Below, piece by piece: positions 1 to 10,550 of a stretch of DNA of 48,031 nucleotides. This DNA is from Gryganskiella cystojenkinii. Lineage: Eukaryota; Mortierellomycota; Mortierellomycetes; Mortierellales; Mortierellaceae. The notes under the pieces were generated by a model. That model was not told the origin of the DNA. It worked only from the letters and a program-made list of their open reading frames with translations, and made no database searches. The first letter of the stretch is position 1; every line of letters starts with the position of its first letter. Made by a program: the position numbers and the translations under genes. The DNA is taken from positions 1 through 48,031 of the forward strand of contig JAAAIG010000216.1 of the NCBI GenBank assembly GCA_015852425.1, written 5' to 3'.

Positions 1-300
1 GGCGCAGCTCCGAATTAGGTTTTGGCATAGATGGACTAGCAATGGATGGTGGATGGAATGGATGGGATAAATGATTTGATTTCGAGAAATGTACTTTTTT
101 TTCCCGTTCAAAAACCAACGGGTATTATTTCTGTGCCATAACACTGATTTCGAATCTCAATTATCTACAACCGTGGTATTCTGTCGATCGACTGAATTCA
201 GTCGCCCAAATTTGGCTCATTTAAAATTAAAAGCGCCACCAAATTGATAAATTCGCCATTCCTCCTTTTCCCTCAATCGGTACCTCCTTCCCCTCTCAAA
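1..300. other. 5' flank of the nucleotidyltransferase relic, no gene seen
   Basis: No coding signal is visible. The stretch is A/T-rich and precedes the ATG at 301. It probably holds the promoter and 5' leader of the broken nucleotidyltransferase gene, but I see no clear TATA box. Confidence 0.5.
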
Positions 301-2993
301 ATGTCTTACGACAAAGAGCAATGTCGACTCCGGTACACGCAAGAACCTATATGCGCCGGACAACTAATACAGGCGCTCAAAGCCGTCAAAGGACCAGACC
401 TGGATCTCCACGAGGTTATCGCAGATCTGTTCGAGTCGAGCAAGGTCTCCGAAAAGCGTATACAGGAGATTGTGAAACTGAGCAAAAGTCTCCAGGATGC
501 GATCCGTCGTAGCTTCAAGAACGACAGGATCAAGGTCGAAATCTCTGGATCTTATGCGAGTGGTCTCTGCCAAAAAAACAGTGATGCTGAATTTACCGTC
601 ATGGATCCTTCGGATGTCATCAAGTCTGCAGTCGCCATCGGAGGTGTTATGGCAGGACGAGGCGGGGAAGGGGTGGCGCTCATGGCAGCCCGAGTCCCGA
701 TAACGATCTTTTTCGATCCTCAGGCCTAAATCTCTATTAACATGACCCTCAATCAACCCCTGACTCTGATGCACACGAAGCTTATCAGCACCTATCAAAA
801 AATCGACAGTAGGTTCGTTCCCCTCTGGTGCGCTGTTCGTCATCTGGCCGAGGCCCACTACATCCTTTCGTGTCGACTCGGTTATCTCTCCTCCTTTGCC
901 TTGGTCCTCATGTTGATCACATACCTGCAATCTGTACCAAACCCACCTATTCTCCCGAAACTCCAGCAACAAGAATCGAGTCATATGGTGCAAGCGACCG
1001 TGGACGGATGGGATTGTACCTTTGACAGAAACTGGGCAAAACATGCCAACAAGGGTGGAAATTCTAATAGCGACAAGCCGTTATCGGTCGCGAGTCTGTT
1101 CAAAGGGTTCTGCCATTATTACGGGCATGATTACAGTTTTGCGACTTTGGAGTGCAACCCTCGTCTGGGCCAAGTTCAAACCCGAAACGTCTCCGTGGCC
1201 CAGGATCGAAGACGACAGGGGCTGCTGTCTCAAGCCTCGATTGTGTCCTAGATCCGTTTGAGAGGGATCGGAACGTGACCGCCAATATCAACACAGCGAG
1301 ACTGATCCAGATCCAGAGCGCCTTCCAAATTGCAGGTGATGCTCTCGATCGAGGTGACTTGACCGCAGCCTTCCCTCCGCCGGACCCACAAAAGGAGCAT
1401 ATGTGGTCCGATCACGAAGAGGAACGAATCCGTCAACAAAAGTATGAACAATTTGAACGTACACTCAAGGAGCAAGAACAGCTTCGCATGCAGAAAGAAC
1501 TCGGAGAGGCAGCAGAAATAGAAACATCAAAAGAGGCAGCAGAAACAGAAGAATCAAAAGAGGCACCAAAAGCAGCAGCATCAGAAGAAGCACCAACAGT
1601 AGAGGACTCTCTTCATCAAGAGAAACGACAGGCCTTGGCTCGGAAAAAGCTTGAGGAGGAGACGGAAAAAGAGGACGAGCGGGTTCGTCAGGAGCCGGAA
1701 CACGAGCGAATCCGACAAGAGCAGGAGCAGGAGCAGGAGCGAGTCCAAAAGGCGCAAGAAGCTAAACGAATCAGCCGAGAGCGCATTAATGTAGGAGAGA
1801 CGCCACCGCCACCACCATCATCACGGCCACTATCACCTGCACCACAGCATCAACAACAAAAAGAGAAGCAGGACAAAGATGACAAGACGCTAATCTTGAG
1901 GAAAAAGGAGGAGGACCATGCCAAAATGGAAAAGCAGCAAGAAAACCTCCACAACCAAGAAGCGGCCAATCAACAACAACAACTAGATCGACAAGTGACA
2001 GACAAGGAGCGAGCCGAGGCCGCCAAGGAAACCGACCACAAAATCAGCAAATACATGAGACGGATCCAGCTCCTGAACAGGGTGACCGAGCTGCAGCAAA
2101 AGGAGATGGAAATCCGTAAACAGATACTCAGCAAGGCCCTGCAACTCTATTTCAAGGACAGTGATATTCTTCTGGAACTCCACGGTCTTCGAACGGACGG
2201 CATCGATTTTAAAATCCTGGATCCAAACAACTCTTTCAGGTTTGAGTCTGGTCTGATCGAGGTCTTCCAGGGACTTGGGTTCTCCCGCACAATAGTCTTG
2301 GCCATCCCATCACCCTCGATCCGGTTTTACGAGGAGCAAAATGGAGTCAAGTATCAGCTTTCTCTCTATCAACCCCTCGAGGAAATGGCTCTGGCCCTGA
2401 TCAAGACCTATAGCCAGATAGATCATCACCGATTCTTGCCCCTTTGGTTCTCGATCCGTCAGATCGCCTCAAGACACGGTCTCTTGGACACGGATGGTGA
2501 TTTTCGTTTGCCGTCTTGTGCTCTGGTCCTCATGTTGATCGCCTTCTTACAGTGCTAGTGTGAGACTCCAGTTTTGCCGGTCTTGCAGAGACAGAGCTAC
2601 GACCGGGTGGTGGAAGGTAGTGTCGATGACTGGGATTGTTCCTTTGACCACGATTGGGAGTCGTACAAGACTTTCGCTTCGTCCAATACGGAATCACCCG
2701 CAAGTCTGCTCAAGGGGTTTTGTCACTATTTCGGCAACATGTACAACTATGCTGATTGGGAGGTCAATGTCGGCGATGGCAAGATCCGGGTGCGAGATGT
2801 CGATTTTGCAGAGAACAAGAACGAGCGACAAAAGCTAAAAGACGCAGCGATATCTGTAATGGATCCGTTCGCCCTTGACTGCAACGTCGCCAGTCATTGT
2901 CACCAGGCGTTGGTTGATAAGATCCAAAAATCCTTTCGAGTCGCTGGTGATGCTCTTCAAAAGGGAGACCTCGATGCTGCCTTCTTGCGGTAG
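301..2993 (+). pseudogene. Broken two-module Cid1/TUTase-like nucleotidyltransferase
   Basis: Two non-canonical poly(A)/poly(U) polymerase-like modules lie in tandem. Module 1 starts at ATG 301. It has a GSYASG nucleotide-binding motif followed by SDAEF where the family has a D-x-D pair, then ARVPI and the helical NQPL...LMHTKLISTY and PAP-associated segments (about 740-1240). A charged Glu/Gln/Lys-rich coiled-coil linker follows (about 1390-2090). Module 2 (about 2090-2993) repeats the fold with RTDGIDF, ALVLMLI and LLKGFCHYFG. Three breaks interrupt it: TAA at 727-729, a shift from frame 1 to frame 0 near 1200-1230, and TAG at 2556-2558. Aligning the two modules shows that both stops are point changes inside conserved sequence, so introns do not explain them. 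The third catalytic Asp is missing in both modules: a stop sits just before ISIN in module 1, and QLS replaces it in module 2. The active ancestor would have added nucleotides to RNA 3' ends. I infer a pseudogene of a pseudoenzyme. Confidence 0.72.
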
Positions 2994-3020
2994 CAGGTTC
3001 TTTTTTGCACACCTTTTCTC

Positions 3021-3026
3021 AATAAA
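3021..3026 (+). terminator. AATAAA poly(A) signal of the nucleotidyltransferase relic
   Basis: A canonical AATAAA lies about 30 nt after the last stop codon of module 2. This suggests the relic was once, or still is, transcribed through to this point. Confidence 0.45.
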
Positions 3027-3306
3027 AAAACAAAGACTGCCCTCAAATGATCGAATCAAAATAGGACAAAGGGTCCTGTATCCAGTTTTATTGGAGGAGT
3101 GGAGTGTCCATTTCATATAGTTCCTGGCAATTTCGTTTTTTTTTCTTTTTTCTTTGTCATATCCGTTGAGGGCCTCGAGCTGTATCGATTCGCCTCGTAC
3201 AAAATCAATTATCAGTGTCGTATCATCAGGCCTCTATGCTGTCGCCTAAGAGATGCGGACCAAAAGTGTATATAGAGACAAAGGGTATGTCAAAACAATG
3301 GCTTTC

Positions 3307-5069
3307 CTAAGAATCGCCAACAGCCGAGTTGGCAGCATATTCCGCTGAAAAGAGAAAAAAAAAAAACAATCAAAAGAAGGAAAGAAGCAAATGAAAATCC
3401 TTACATCACCCATATACGTATCCATCTCGGCATCCAACTCCTCGGCAGTCTTGGCCTTGGGTTGAGGTTTTGGCTGTCTCTTTTGCTGCTGTTGCTGCTG
3501 AGCAGACTTTTGGTTGTTATGAGACTGCTGACGAGGTCCTGATGATCCCCCGGCGCCAGCATTGTTTCTGGGGACAGGGTTCAACTTTCCAAGTCTCGAT
3601 GCGATATCAGCCTCACTATTTGTTTTCAAAATTATTGGAAAAAAGACGTGTCAAAAATTGCATGTCTGTAGTTTCCTGCGCCGAGAGTGATTTGCAAAAA
3701 AAGCCTACTGTTGGTGGAATTCATTTTTTTTTTACCTTGATCCAAGACGAGAAAAGACATCTCTCTTTTGATTATCTCTGGGAGCAGGGCGCCTATCCTG
3801 ACCACGGGCACTGGGAGGGAGAGGAGCATATGAGATCTTCATAGGTTGACCTAATACAAATAGATATTCAAGAAATTAGATCAGTTTCATTCAATCTCAC
3901 TTTTTTTAGCAATGCATGCATAATAACAATTACACGAGAAAAAAAAAAGTTTGCCTTACCATCCAAAGCGATCTCGTGCAACTTCTTGATGGCAATAGCT
4001 GCAGAGGCGGGTTCCTTGAACAAAATCGTGGCGACACCTGTCGAGCGTCCAGAGAGATCGTATTTGACCTCAGCCAACTATAAAAACGGGGGAAAGGGAC
4101 AGATGGATTGCCAAAGTTAAGACATATTGACCGAAAATAACAGTGAAGGAGTAATTGTCCCTGAGATATGGGTTTTTTGCTCAATGGTGAGATTTTGAGT
4201 GAGAGATCAATCCTTTGAATCCAATTGGTCCACTGTTATCTGGCTTTCATAGCAATATCGTGCCCCCGTCCTTGCGCCATGTGGTCTGTTCACGACAGGA
4301 GATCAGTTGCCCCGCCTAGATTTCTCTGAAAGTCATAGCCCTCGACTGCCAGTCTTCGTTCGTTTCCTGTTATCCATTCCCACTGAGTAAGGTTCATGGA
4401 TCGTACCTTGACAGGACCAGCGTGGGTGTTGAAAAGCTCCTAGAAAAGAGAGTAACCCGCACAGATAACAAACAAAACAATAGAAGAAAATGAAGGGGTG
4501 TGTTAGATTCTACTGAAAAGCCTGTTGTTGATCGGTCTTCCTTTTCGCTCCTCGTCTCGTTTGAGGGAAAAGACCCTCCCTCCCCGTCCTTCCTGTAAAG
4601 CCTGCCCCCTTATTATTCCTCCTCCAGTCGTAATCATATTTTCTTTACCTTGATATCCTCCAAGGTGACAGCATAATGCAAGTTCTCGACGATAATCTTG
4701 GGGTTGCCCTCGTTGCTGTTGCTGTTGCTGTCTACGACCACCTCCAGACGACCTTGAGTTGTTGTCACCACCCTCGTACTTGTCATGGGTCCAACGATCG
4801 TCCGCGTTTGAGTTGTTGCGCTATTTTCATCAGTGAATCAAAGTAAAGGGGAAATTCTGTTGGTTCAATCCACATCGATGACAAAGTAATGGAAATCGGA
4901 AAGGCAATCATGGACATACGTTGTAGGGCGAGCTTCGGTTAGAACGGTTGTTGGGGCTGTCCCGTCCACCACCGCGTCCTCCACGACGACCACCGGCGGG
5001 GCTTTTGTTGTTGGATGCGCGGGACTTTGCGACGTCATCGAGCGCCATGTCCAAGAATCGTGCAGCCAT
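3307..5069 (-). CDS. mRNA export adaptor ALYREF/Yra1 (THO complex subunit 4)
   Basis: This is an RNA-binding adaptor of the TREX complex that passes spliced mRNA to the export receptor in the nucleus. Exons in transcript order: 5069-4920, 4820-4649, 4439-4407, 4077-3960, 3850-3736, 3615-3410, 3344-3307. The start encodes MAARFLDMALDDV, the conserved N-terminal REF box that contacts the DEAD-box helicase. An RGG-rich spacer and the family's RWTHD motif follow. The RRM begins KIIVENLHY, continues ELFNTHAGPVK across a 33-nt exon, then YDLSGRSTGVA and QPMKISYA. The C-terminus is Gln/Lys-rich and ends with a second REF-like box (ELDAEMDTYM). Exon 2 is 172 nt, one base off: RWTHD and KIIVENL lie in different frames, so a frame break or an unrecognised tiny intron lies near 4690-4760. 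The last intron can use GTAAGG at 3404 or GTGATG at 3409; only the latter reaches the TAG at 3307-3309 in a conserved-looking frame. Family identity is secure; exon 2 and the last junction are not. Confidence 0.88.
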
Positions 5070-5384
5070 TGTAATTGTTTTAGATCGAAGAGTTGAAGAA
5101 GAGAAATAAAAAGAAAGGGAGGAAGGAGTGATGAAGTAAAAGGAAGAAAAAGAAAAGAACGGGAAACTGATGGAAGGGAGAGAGGGCAACAGCGAACCAC
5201 TCAACAAAAAAAGAATACGAGAGCGAAGGAGAGCGTGGGGTGGCTCAGCAGCAGAATCAATAGTTGGATCTGGGCCACAAAAAAGGTGATAAAACATAAA
5301 AGAAGTACCAGGCTTGTTTTCTTAGACTTGTTTTCCTTGGAATAGTTTTACTTTTTCCTTCCAGAATATTAATGTTAATTCTTT

Positions 5385-8179
5385 CTAATTCTTGGGCTTT
5401 TTGAGTGCAGACTCGTCCGTCGCTGTTCCTGGCGTCGCTTCGGCCTTGCGCTTCAATCCAAACGTAACCTTTTCACGGTTTGGTGCATGCACTCCCGAGA
5501 TCGACATTGTTGCCTGAGCGGATTGCGTAGGGGCTGTAAAAGACGATTGCCTCGAGGACGCTGCCTTCGAGGCCGCTGCTGCTGTCGATGCTGTTCCTGG
5601 ACGTGCTCCAGATGCCATCGTCGAAGTCGTACCACCGACGCCTGCTGCCGACAGACTTGATGGGACAGCGCTGTTCGAAAAGAAAAGAAAATAGAGAGAG
5701 GGAGAGTCCAATCAGAAATCACATCTTTTACATCTCACAGCTTCATTCATAGAGATATCGATGGCCGAACAATACTTACTTGCGGTTTCCGACTGCCAGG
5801 ACAATATGTGCCGATCCTGATGCCTTTTGACGTTCTTGGAAAGCCGAGACCATGTTCAAAGGTGTATCAGTCGTACTCATACTCAGCAAACGCTTCTCAT
5901 CCTCCAACTTCTTCATCCTCTTCTCAGTCTTCATCTTGCCCGAGGTCTTGCCGTGGAAAGCGTGACTGAGTTGACGGAAGGCTTCTTTGGTGTTCAATCG
6001 GTTGCCACTGTCATCGATATACTCCAGCTTCACATCCGGTTTATAATCCTTCATACGATCTTCACGCTCGTCCAGTAGTTGTTGCTCCCGTCTCTGGTTC
6101 TCGTATTCACGATCACGATCCCGGTCACGAGTCGAGTAGTTCTTGTCCCTGGAACGTTCCTTATCCTTGGCCTTGGCCACAGCTGTCTCACGAGCGAGTT
6201 TAGCCTCTCGAAGCTTAGCCTCTGCCAACCATTTGGCACGCTCAGACTGAACCTTGGCCGCCTGAACTTGTTCAGGTGTGCTCCGCTCGTAAGCTCCTTG
6301 TTGACGCAACAGAGCCAGAGTCGATCCCAAACCTCGGCTGACCAAAGGCTCCTCGACCAAGAAGGATGCATCTGAAGACGTTGATTCTTCTTCCTTTTTG
6401 ACAGATGTCTCCATATCTTCATCCTCATCCTCGGATTCCGCTCTTGTCCTGGATCTTGTGCTTGGTTGTTGCCCATCCTCGTCTTTCTCCTCCTTGACCT
6501 CTTCCATCTTGATATCCTCGTTTTCGACAGCAGTGGGTCCTGACGACTCTTCGGGTTCCTCGCTCTTAACTCTTGCTACTGCTGCAGGGTGACTGACTGG
6601 AAGTTGGATAGCTGAGGACGACAGGTTGGACACAAACTCTGAGACATCTGAGATAATGAGTCCATCCTCCTTCTTTACTTCTGTGTCCATCTCCATTGCT
6701 GTGCTCTCTGCCACTATATATATATATATATATGTAAAAGAAAACAAGATAAAGGTTAGAGGGTACACCAAAGGTAATTTTCTCGCATATCTCCACGACC
6801 ATTAACCATAAATTCCAGAAAAACTTACGGTTCTTGGCAATCTGTTCAGGCGTGAGTTTCTTGATAGACTTTTTGGTCGCGATCCTGCGGGCTCTGGCGA
6901 GGGACTCTTGCAAATCCTCATCATCGACAAAGTTGAGCTCGGATATATCCACGGGTTCAGGTTTATTGACCTCCATGGTACTGCCGTCGCCGTTGTTGTC
7001 CTCATCATCCCAGTTGTCAGATTTCCTGGATCTGGATTTTTTCTTCTTTTTGGATTTTTTGAACGTGATATCTGCTTCCTCCTTGGTATAGTAATCCTGT
7101 GCTTGTTGTGTCTCTATTAAACATTGATGGAGATACACAGAGGTAGATGTTAGCACAACATCAACTCAGGTACAATTAACCCCCCCCCCCCCCTCGAACA
7201 AGTTTAATTCAGCAGCGGGCTTTTTCAACTTACTGTTATATGTCAGGGCGATGGCCGACTCCTTTAGCTTCTGGTTCATGATCTCTTTGGCCGTCATGCC
7301 GCTCTGGCCAGGAAGGGCTCCAGCTCCAGAGGGACCTCCACTGTTCGCCTTGCTAATCTTCTTGCCAATCACAAATCCTTCGTTACCAGTCTCGGTGCCG
7401 AGGACTTCGTCGTACTGGGACAACAACGACTTTTTCTTGCCCAGCACAAACTCGTCATCGTCGAAACCCGAGTAGACTGGCCGGTTCTTCTTCTTCTTGT
7501 TTTCCAGGTTCTTCTCCAGCCTTTCGCGTTCACTCATCTGGACGTTGATCAACTCGTCGCCTTCCTCTTCGTTTTCCAGGATGGTGCTATCCTTCAGGGT
7601 CAGGATCCGTTCCTCACCCTCACCGAAATCCGACATGTCGTGTCCGACCCTCAGCCCAGCGAGTTGATCCTCGTCATATTCCTCTGCCATGGCATCCATC
7701 TCCTGAAGCTCCTTCTCCCGTCTTGCAGCAGCGGCGAGTTGACGCTCCTTTTCCTTGTTTCGGGATTTCATGGTCCATTTGAAGACATCATCTCCGGCGG
7801 CGTCATCGTCGTCTCCACTGGCCTCACCTAACCCCTTTCCGGAAAGGACCTTTGAGAGTTCCTGACGGTTTTTGGATTTGGCGATTTTCTTTTTGATTTC
7901 ATCCTCGCGAGCCTTTTTGGCTTCCTCTTCCCGTTGACGTTTGAGGTTGTCTTCGGCGATTTGTTTGCTACCGGTCTCGGGTCCTTCCTTGAGGGGCTTC
8001 AAGCCGAGCTTCGCACGGATGGCACTATTCAATGAAGGAAGAAAAATAGAGGTTCAATTAGAAAATGAAAAAAAAAGTGATCAAATGCATTTAATGACGT
8101 GGGCAGCGATCAGTAAAAGAGAGAGAGAGGATGCTGCTTCTTACTTTGTCTCGGCGATGGAAGCAGAAATCTCTGACAT
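5385..8179 (-). CDS. SNU66: U4/U6.U5 tri-snRNP protein SNU66/SART1
   Basis: This SART-1 family protein of the spliceosomal tri-snRNP is needed for its assembly and for pre-mRNA splicing. Five exons in transcript order: 8179-8145, 8024-7234, 7113-6829, 6713-5780, 5670-5385. They total 2331 nt (776 aa) with every splice phase consistent. Family marks, in order: MSEISASIAETN at the start; NAIRAKLGLKPL; a charged helical region; LTLKDSTILENEEE; SLLSQYDEVLG; a basic KKKKKSRSR patch; an acidic Lys/Glu central region; RGLGSTLALLRQQGAY; and a C-terminal helix with LEYIDDSGN, RQLSHAFHGK and KRMKKLEDEKRLL. The last exon is low complexity (Ala/Ser/Thr) and ends LKKPKN. The length is close to animal SART1 (about 800 aa). 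It lies on the same strand as ALYREF, about 315 bp upstream of that gene's start, and is divergent from the methyltransferase array. Confidence 0.95.
6715..6733. repeat. (TA)n tract abutting a SNU66 splice acceptor
   Basis: A run of alternating T and A directly precedes the TAG acceptor of SNU66 intron 3 on the (-) strand. It replaces the pyrimidine tract seen at most other acceptors in this window. Confidence 0.85.
7180..7193. repeat. C14 homopolymer in SNU66 intron 2
   Basis: Fourteen consecutive C on the (+) strand, inside the intron between SNU66 exons 2 and 3. Its length is probably unreliable in the assembly. Confidence 0.9.
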
Positions 8180-8585
8180 TGTTGGTGTAGGCAGTTCCCT
8201 TGTCCGAATCCTTTTGGGGTTGACTTGACTTGGCTTGGCTTAGAGGTTGGTCCAGAGAATCGAAACTGAGAGGGGATTGATGTGGATTTTAATGCAAAGA
8301 AAACAAAATGGAGATTAGGACAATGAGCAGCGCCACCCTCCTTTTTCATTTCGATTTGGCTGAGCCACACACCCCACGAAAGAGAGGAACTTGGAACGAG
8401 AGCGCGACGTTTTATTTCCACTTGTATTTTTAACTAGACTATGATCTAGGATGATCGACATCCCTCCACAAAATAAGGCTCTAGTGGAGCAGACATTTCT
8501 CCTGAGTGGACCATTGGCGTTGTTGGCTACGCCTCGAATACATCGTATCCAAGGGAAAGAAAAGTGCGCCAAAAACAGCCATCAT

Positions 8586-8694
8586 CAGATAAGATCGCAA
8601 TACACCTGCCGTTGGACTTGCTGGAGTGAATTTTTCTGCCTCGTTTCATTGGCTGAGAGCCAAAACCGATCCCTTTAGAAAAACTTGATAAAAG
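8586..8694 (+). promoter_or_regulatory. Promoter block of methyltransferase copy A
   Basis: CAGATAAG (8586-8593) matches the core site of fungal GATA factors. An inverted CCAAT (ATTGG, 8648-8652) follows, then GATAAAAG (8687-8694), a TATA-like element 129 nt before the ATG. The same order recurs in the other two units. Conservation between copies is visible; factor binding is inferred. Confidence 0.55.
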
Positions 8695-8815
8695 GGTCTT
8701 CCGTCGATCCTTTCCCCTGCTTTCTTTCTTTCTTCCCTCTTGTACACTCCTTTACTTCTCCTCTTTTCCACTATTTACATACTACACAACCACTTCGTCT
8801 CCACTTCTAACAAAG

Positions 8816-9963
8816 ATGACCGCCAACGTCCTTCATCAGATGAACCGTGCTTCCTGGAACCAGGTAAAAGCCCCTGTTTTAAGCATAAACCTACTTGCTC
8901 CTACACATGTACACACAAGGCAAGTTTTTTTTTCTCACGCCAACATTCCACTGACCAAACTTTTTCCCTGTCCATTTTCTCTCACGCAATTTTTTTTATT
9001 ATCTTGTGTGTTTTAGGCCATAGTAGCGCATAACAGCCACAAGGTCGATCAACACTTGTTCTTCAAGAACAAAGGCTCAACACTCTACAGGGAAGAAAAG
9101 GAACTTCTCGGAGATCTCTCTGGTCTCAAGGTCTGTCACATCCAATGCAACGCGGGACAGGATACTCTCTCCCTCGTCACCCGTCTCGGTGCCCAGAACC
9201 CGACCGGTGTCGACATCAGTGATACCGCTGTCGACTTTGCGACTCAATTGGCCAAGGATGCTGGAATCGAGGCCACTTTCATTCGATCGGATGTGTTGGA
9301 TTACTTTGTCGAGACTGAACCAGATCAATTTGATGTCGTGTTTGCCAGTTATGGAGTCATCGGTTGGATCGCAAACCTGGAGGTGATTACTTCCCCCCTT
9401 GTAGTCGTCTGAAGAAAATGCGTTGAACCATGAGATCCAAAGGGACGGCTATTCTAATACGAAGCTCACCTCTTTGCTCCGTGCTCTATTAGAAATACAC
9501 TGCTGGAATTGCAAGGATCCTCAAGCCCGGCGGTCGGTTCTGTCTCGTCGAGTTCCATCCTACGCAATTCATCTTTAACCAGAGCATGGTCCGGGAATAC
9601 CCATATACCAGCAATGGCGAGCACATACAGCAGGACGATGGTGTTCAAGATTACGTTGCGCTTTCAGACGTCGTTGATGGCGAGGATCTCATGCCAAACT
9701 TGAAGTATGCGCAGGGTGTTCAAGATTTCAGGAACACGAGTCCCAGCAACGAGTTTTGTTGGGGCCTCGCGGATGTCATGGGAAACCTGTGCAAGGCAGG
9801 TTTGCAGATGACGCATTTCAAAGAGTACCCCTATTCAAACTTTTTTAAAATGTTTTACGACATGACGGTGGAAAAGGTGGAGGAGGGTCTTCGTTATCGA
9901 AACGTTGGACCGATGCTTCCCTTGATGTATTCAATCAGCTTCAAGAAACCCGAGAGATTTTGA
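8816..9963 (+). CDS. Class I SAM-dependent methyltransferase, tandem copy A
   Basis: A small-molecule-type methyltransferase with a Rossmann fold; its substrate cannot be told from sequence. Exons 8816-8863, 9017-9382 and 9493-9963 encode 294 aa. The start ATG opens MTANVLHQMNRASW. Motif I is the modified glycine loop HIQCNAGQDTLSL (residues 57-69). The acidic residue that would hold the SAM ribose lies in GVDISD (80-85), and RSDVLDYF (106-113) is motif II-like. FDVVFASYGVIGWI carries the motif III/IV strand, and exon 3 begins KYTAGIARILKPGGRFCLVE, the family's post-IV segment. The CNAGQDTLSL loop is like that of bacterial class I methyltransferases (recollection, not a search). The second intron has a GTGATT donor, whereas copies B and C have GTAATT. 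It is divergent from SNU66 with a 636 bp shared upstream region. All three copies are intact, so all may be expressed. Confidence 0.93.
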
Positions 9964-10000
9964 AAAAAATAGATTTTATTGGAGATAATACTTACAGGGG

Positions 10001-10006
10001 AATAAA
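10001..10006 (+). terminator. AATAAA of methyltransferase copy A
   Basis: AATAAA lies 38 nt after the stop codon and is repeated at the same relative place in copies B and C. Confidence 0.7.
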
Positions 10007-10113
10007 CAAAACACCACGGAGAAGAATCTTTTATGGTTTGACTTGGCTTTAGCGGTAGATCCTGAGAATCGAAACTGAGAGGGGATTGATGCGGGTTTCT
10101 ACAAAACGAAGAT

Positions 10114-10133
10114 NNNNNNNNNNNNNNNNNNNN
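10114..10133. other. Assembly gap (20 N) in unit 2 promoter region
   Basis: Twenty N separate two blocks that are about 58 nt farther apart in unit 1 (8282 to 8401, against 10091 to 10152 here). Either the gap is undersized or unit 2 carries a real deletion next to it. Confidence 0.95.
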
Positions 10134-10335
10134 GAGAGAGCTCGGAACGAGAGCGCGACTTGGTTATCTTCAAGTCGTATTTTTAGCTATAGTCTGATCT
10201 ACTATGATCGACATCCCTCATTTTCTCAGCTATTTTGGAGCAGATCATGCTCCTGAGTGGATCATTGGCATTGTTGGCTGCGCCTCGAATACGTCCTATC
10301 CAAGAGAAAAAAAAGTGCACCAAAACAGCCATCAT

Positions 10336-10435
10336 CAGATAAGGTCGCAATGCACCTGCTGTTGGACTTTCTGGAGCGAAATTTTCTGTCTCGGTTCATG
10401 GGCTGGAAACCTGATCTCCAAAAACTTGATAAAAG
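10336..10435 (+). promoter_or_regulatory. Promoter block of methyltransferase copy B
   Basis: CAGATAAG (10336-10343) and GATAAAAG (10428-10435, 123 nt before the ATG) are kept. The inverted CCAAT of copies A and C is changed here: the sequence reads TTCATGGGCTGG. Confidence 0.55.
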
Positions 10436-10550
10436 ACAACCGTCGATCATTTCTCTGTTTTTTCGTCTCCCTTCTTACGCGCACTCCTTTACTGTTATCT
10501 TCTCCACAATTTACATACTACACAACCATCTCTTCTCTACTCTTACAAAG

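Noticed and set aside
364..1044. 226-codon (-) strand frame opposite the nucleotidyltransferase relic
   Set aside because: It is the antisense shadow of the conserved (+) strand module and has no motif of its own.
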